From positions 1 through 12,466 of the forward strand of contig JAKAEG010000055.1 in NCBI GenBank assembly GCA_021819985.1: a stretch of DNA of 12,466 nucleotides, written 5' to 3'. This DNA comes from Nitrospirota bacterium (lineage in GTDB: Bacteria > Nitrospirota > Thermodesulfovibrionia > Thermodesulfovibrionales > JdFR-88). How positions within the stretch are numbered: position 1 is the first letter of the stretch; every line of letters begins with the position of its first letter. The position numbers and the translations under genes were made by a program. Positions 11,742-12,466 of this stretch are shown here, in pieces. The notes below the pieces were generated by a model. That model had not been told where the DNA came from. It did not search any database and saw only the letters and a list, made by a program, of their open reading frames with translations.

Positions 11742-12466
11742 TCATGTTCTCAAGACAGCGTCCGCATCACCGGGGACAGGCAGTTGTATCATGAAATGCG
11801 CCCCTTTTTCGCTCCTGATGAGAGTTATTTCCCCGTGATGGGTCAGTATTATTTTATAAGTGGCCGCCAGGCCGAGACCGCTCCCCTCTGTTTTCGTGGT
11901 AAAGAACGGCTGGAATATGTTTTTGGCGATCTTTTCGGGCACACCTGGCCCCGTATCCATCACATGCACTTTCAGCTGACCGCCGCCGAGTTCATACTCC
12001 ACTGTGATCTTGCCGCCTCCTTTCATGGCCTGTATGGCGTTTATGAACAGGTTCATGAACACCTGCTTAAAAAGCGCCGGGTCGCACATGACCTGCGGCA
12101 GAGGGCAAGTGGTCCGGTTTTCGACCTTTACGCCAGCCTCTTCCAAGTCTGTTTCCAGTAGTTCAGCCACCCTGTCCACCACCTCATTCAGCAGGCAGGG
12201 CACTGGCGAGGGCAAAGGCACCCGCGAGAACCTGAGATACTCATCGGCCATGATCATCATTTCCAGAGACTCGTCCTTTATTATATCAATATAGTCGATC
12301 AGCTCGGGCCGGCTTTCCGCCTTTCCCAATTCGGACGCCGCGCCACGGATGGCATAAAGACTGTTGCGCATCTCGTGCGCTATTTGGGCCGACATCTGTC
12401 CGACCGCGGCCATGCAGGTAAGCTTTTCCGTTTCCTCTGATATCTTCCTGAATTCCTTCAGATATT
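11742..12466 (-). CDS. Sensor histidine kinase, C-terminal part (5' end outside window)
   Basis: The open frame runs to the window edge, so at least 241 residues are present and the N-terminal sensor region is missing. A helical linker (EFRKISEETEKL) leads to the dimerisation H-box QIAHEMRNSL, whose phospho-acceptor His is encoded at 12377-12375. The catalytic ATPase domain follows with the N-box NLFINAIQAM, G1 DTGPGVPEK, F-box IFQPFFTTK and G2 GSGLGLA. This is the NtrB/AtoS/ZraS type of kinase that pairs with NtrC-like regulators. No membrane segment falls inside the visible part. The signal it senses cannot be deduced from this window. Confidence 0.93.
   Translation of the reverse strand, partial: YLKEFRKISEETEKLTCMAAVGQMSAQIAHEMRNSLYAIRGAASELGKAESRPELIDYIDIIKDESLEMMIMADEYLRFSRVPLPSPVPCLLNEVVDRVAELLETDLEEAGVKVENRTTCPLPQVMCDPALFKQVFMNLFINAIQAMKGGGKITVEYELGGGQLKVHVMDTGPGVPEKIAKNIFQPFFTTKTEGSGLGLAATYKIILTHHGEITLIRSEKGAHFMIQLPVPGDADAVLRT

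Noticed and set aside
1..12466. CRISPR arrays, insertion sequences, rRNA, cobalamin riboswitch near cobO.
   Set aside because: No regularly spaced repeats with spacers, no transposase motifs, no rRNA-like sequence, and no cobalamin-box pattern were seen.

Overview
The window looks like chromosomal DNA from a diderm, probably anaerobic bacterium with sulfur and selenium metabolism. Signs of this are a C-terminal outer-membrane β-barrel remnant, a σ54/NtrC system, a likely selenocysteine gene and a heterodisulfide-reductase-like protein. Nitrospirota or a Desulfobacterota-type lineage would fit, but that is inference from gene content, not a phylogenetic result. Both tRNA genes encode their 3' CCA.

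Layout. 1-500: the tail of a DUF2442 gene converges on an orphan MNT-type nucleotidyltransferase. 600-850: a long perfect-stem palindrome, then tRNA-Asp(GUC) and tRNA-Val(UAC) on the minus strand. 1014-1529: cobO (corrinoid adenosyltransferase, minus). 1787-5078: a compact plus-strand DNA-repair operon of a UvrD/PcrA-type helicase, xseA and xseB. 5075-5164: decayed 3' end of an outer-membrane β-barrel gene. 5362-7853 (minus): an ArsR-family regulator, a thioredoxin-fold protein interrupted by an in-frame UGA, a small polytopic membrane protein and an HdrD-like double-CCG Fe-S protein. 7974-8024: strong intrinsic terminator. 8043-10086 (minus): yeeE, a secreted DUF302 protein and tusA. 10087-10368: regulatory region with a σ54-type promoter, a 21-bp direct repeat and possible activator half-sites. 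10369-12466 (minus): an NtrC-type response regulator and its partial histidine kinase.

The most interesting part is 5362-12466. The thioredoxin-fold gene has a good ribosome binding site and start 25 codons before a UGA. It stays open for 88 codons after it, and a hairpin with the apical loop GGUCU begins 19 nt past the UGA. This is best explained as a selenoprotein. Its start lies outside the conventional ORF, so an ordinary gene caller would truncate it.

Taken together, the genes suggest a sulfur-handling module. A two-component/σ54 circuit would drive thiosulfate-type sulfur uptake (YeeE) and sulfur relay (TusA). A separate ArsR-controlled unit would supply a membrane-bound, quinone-linked HdrDE-like thiol/disulfide reductase working with the selenoprotein. 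The regulatory and functional links are inferred from position and motifs.
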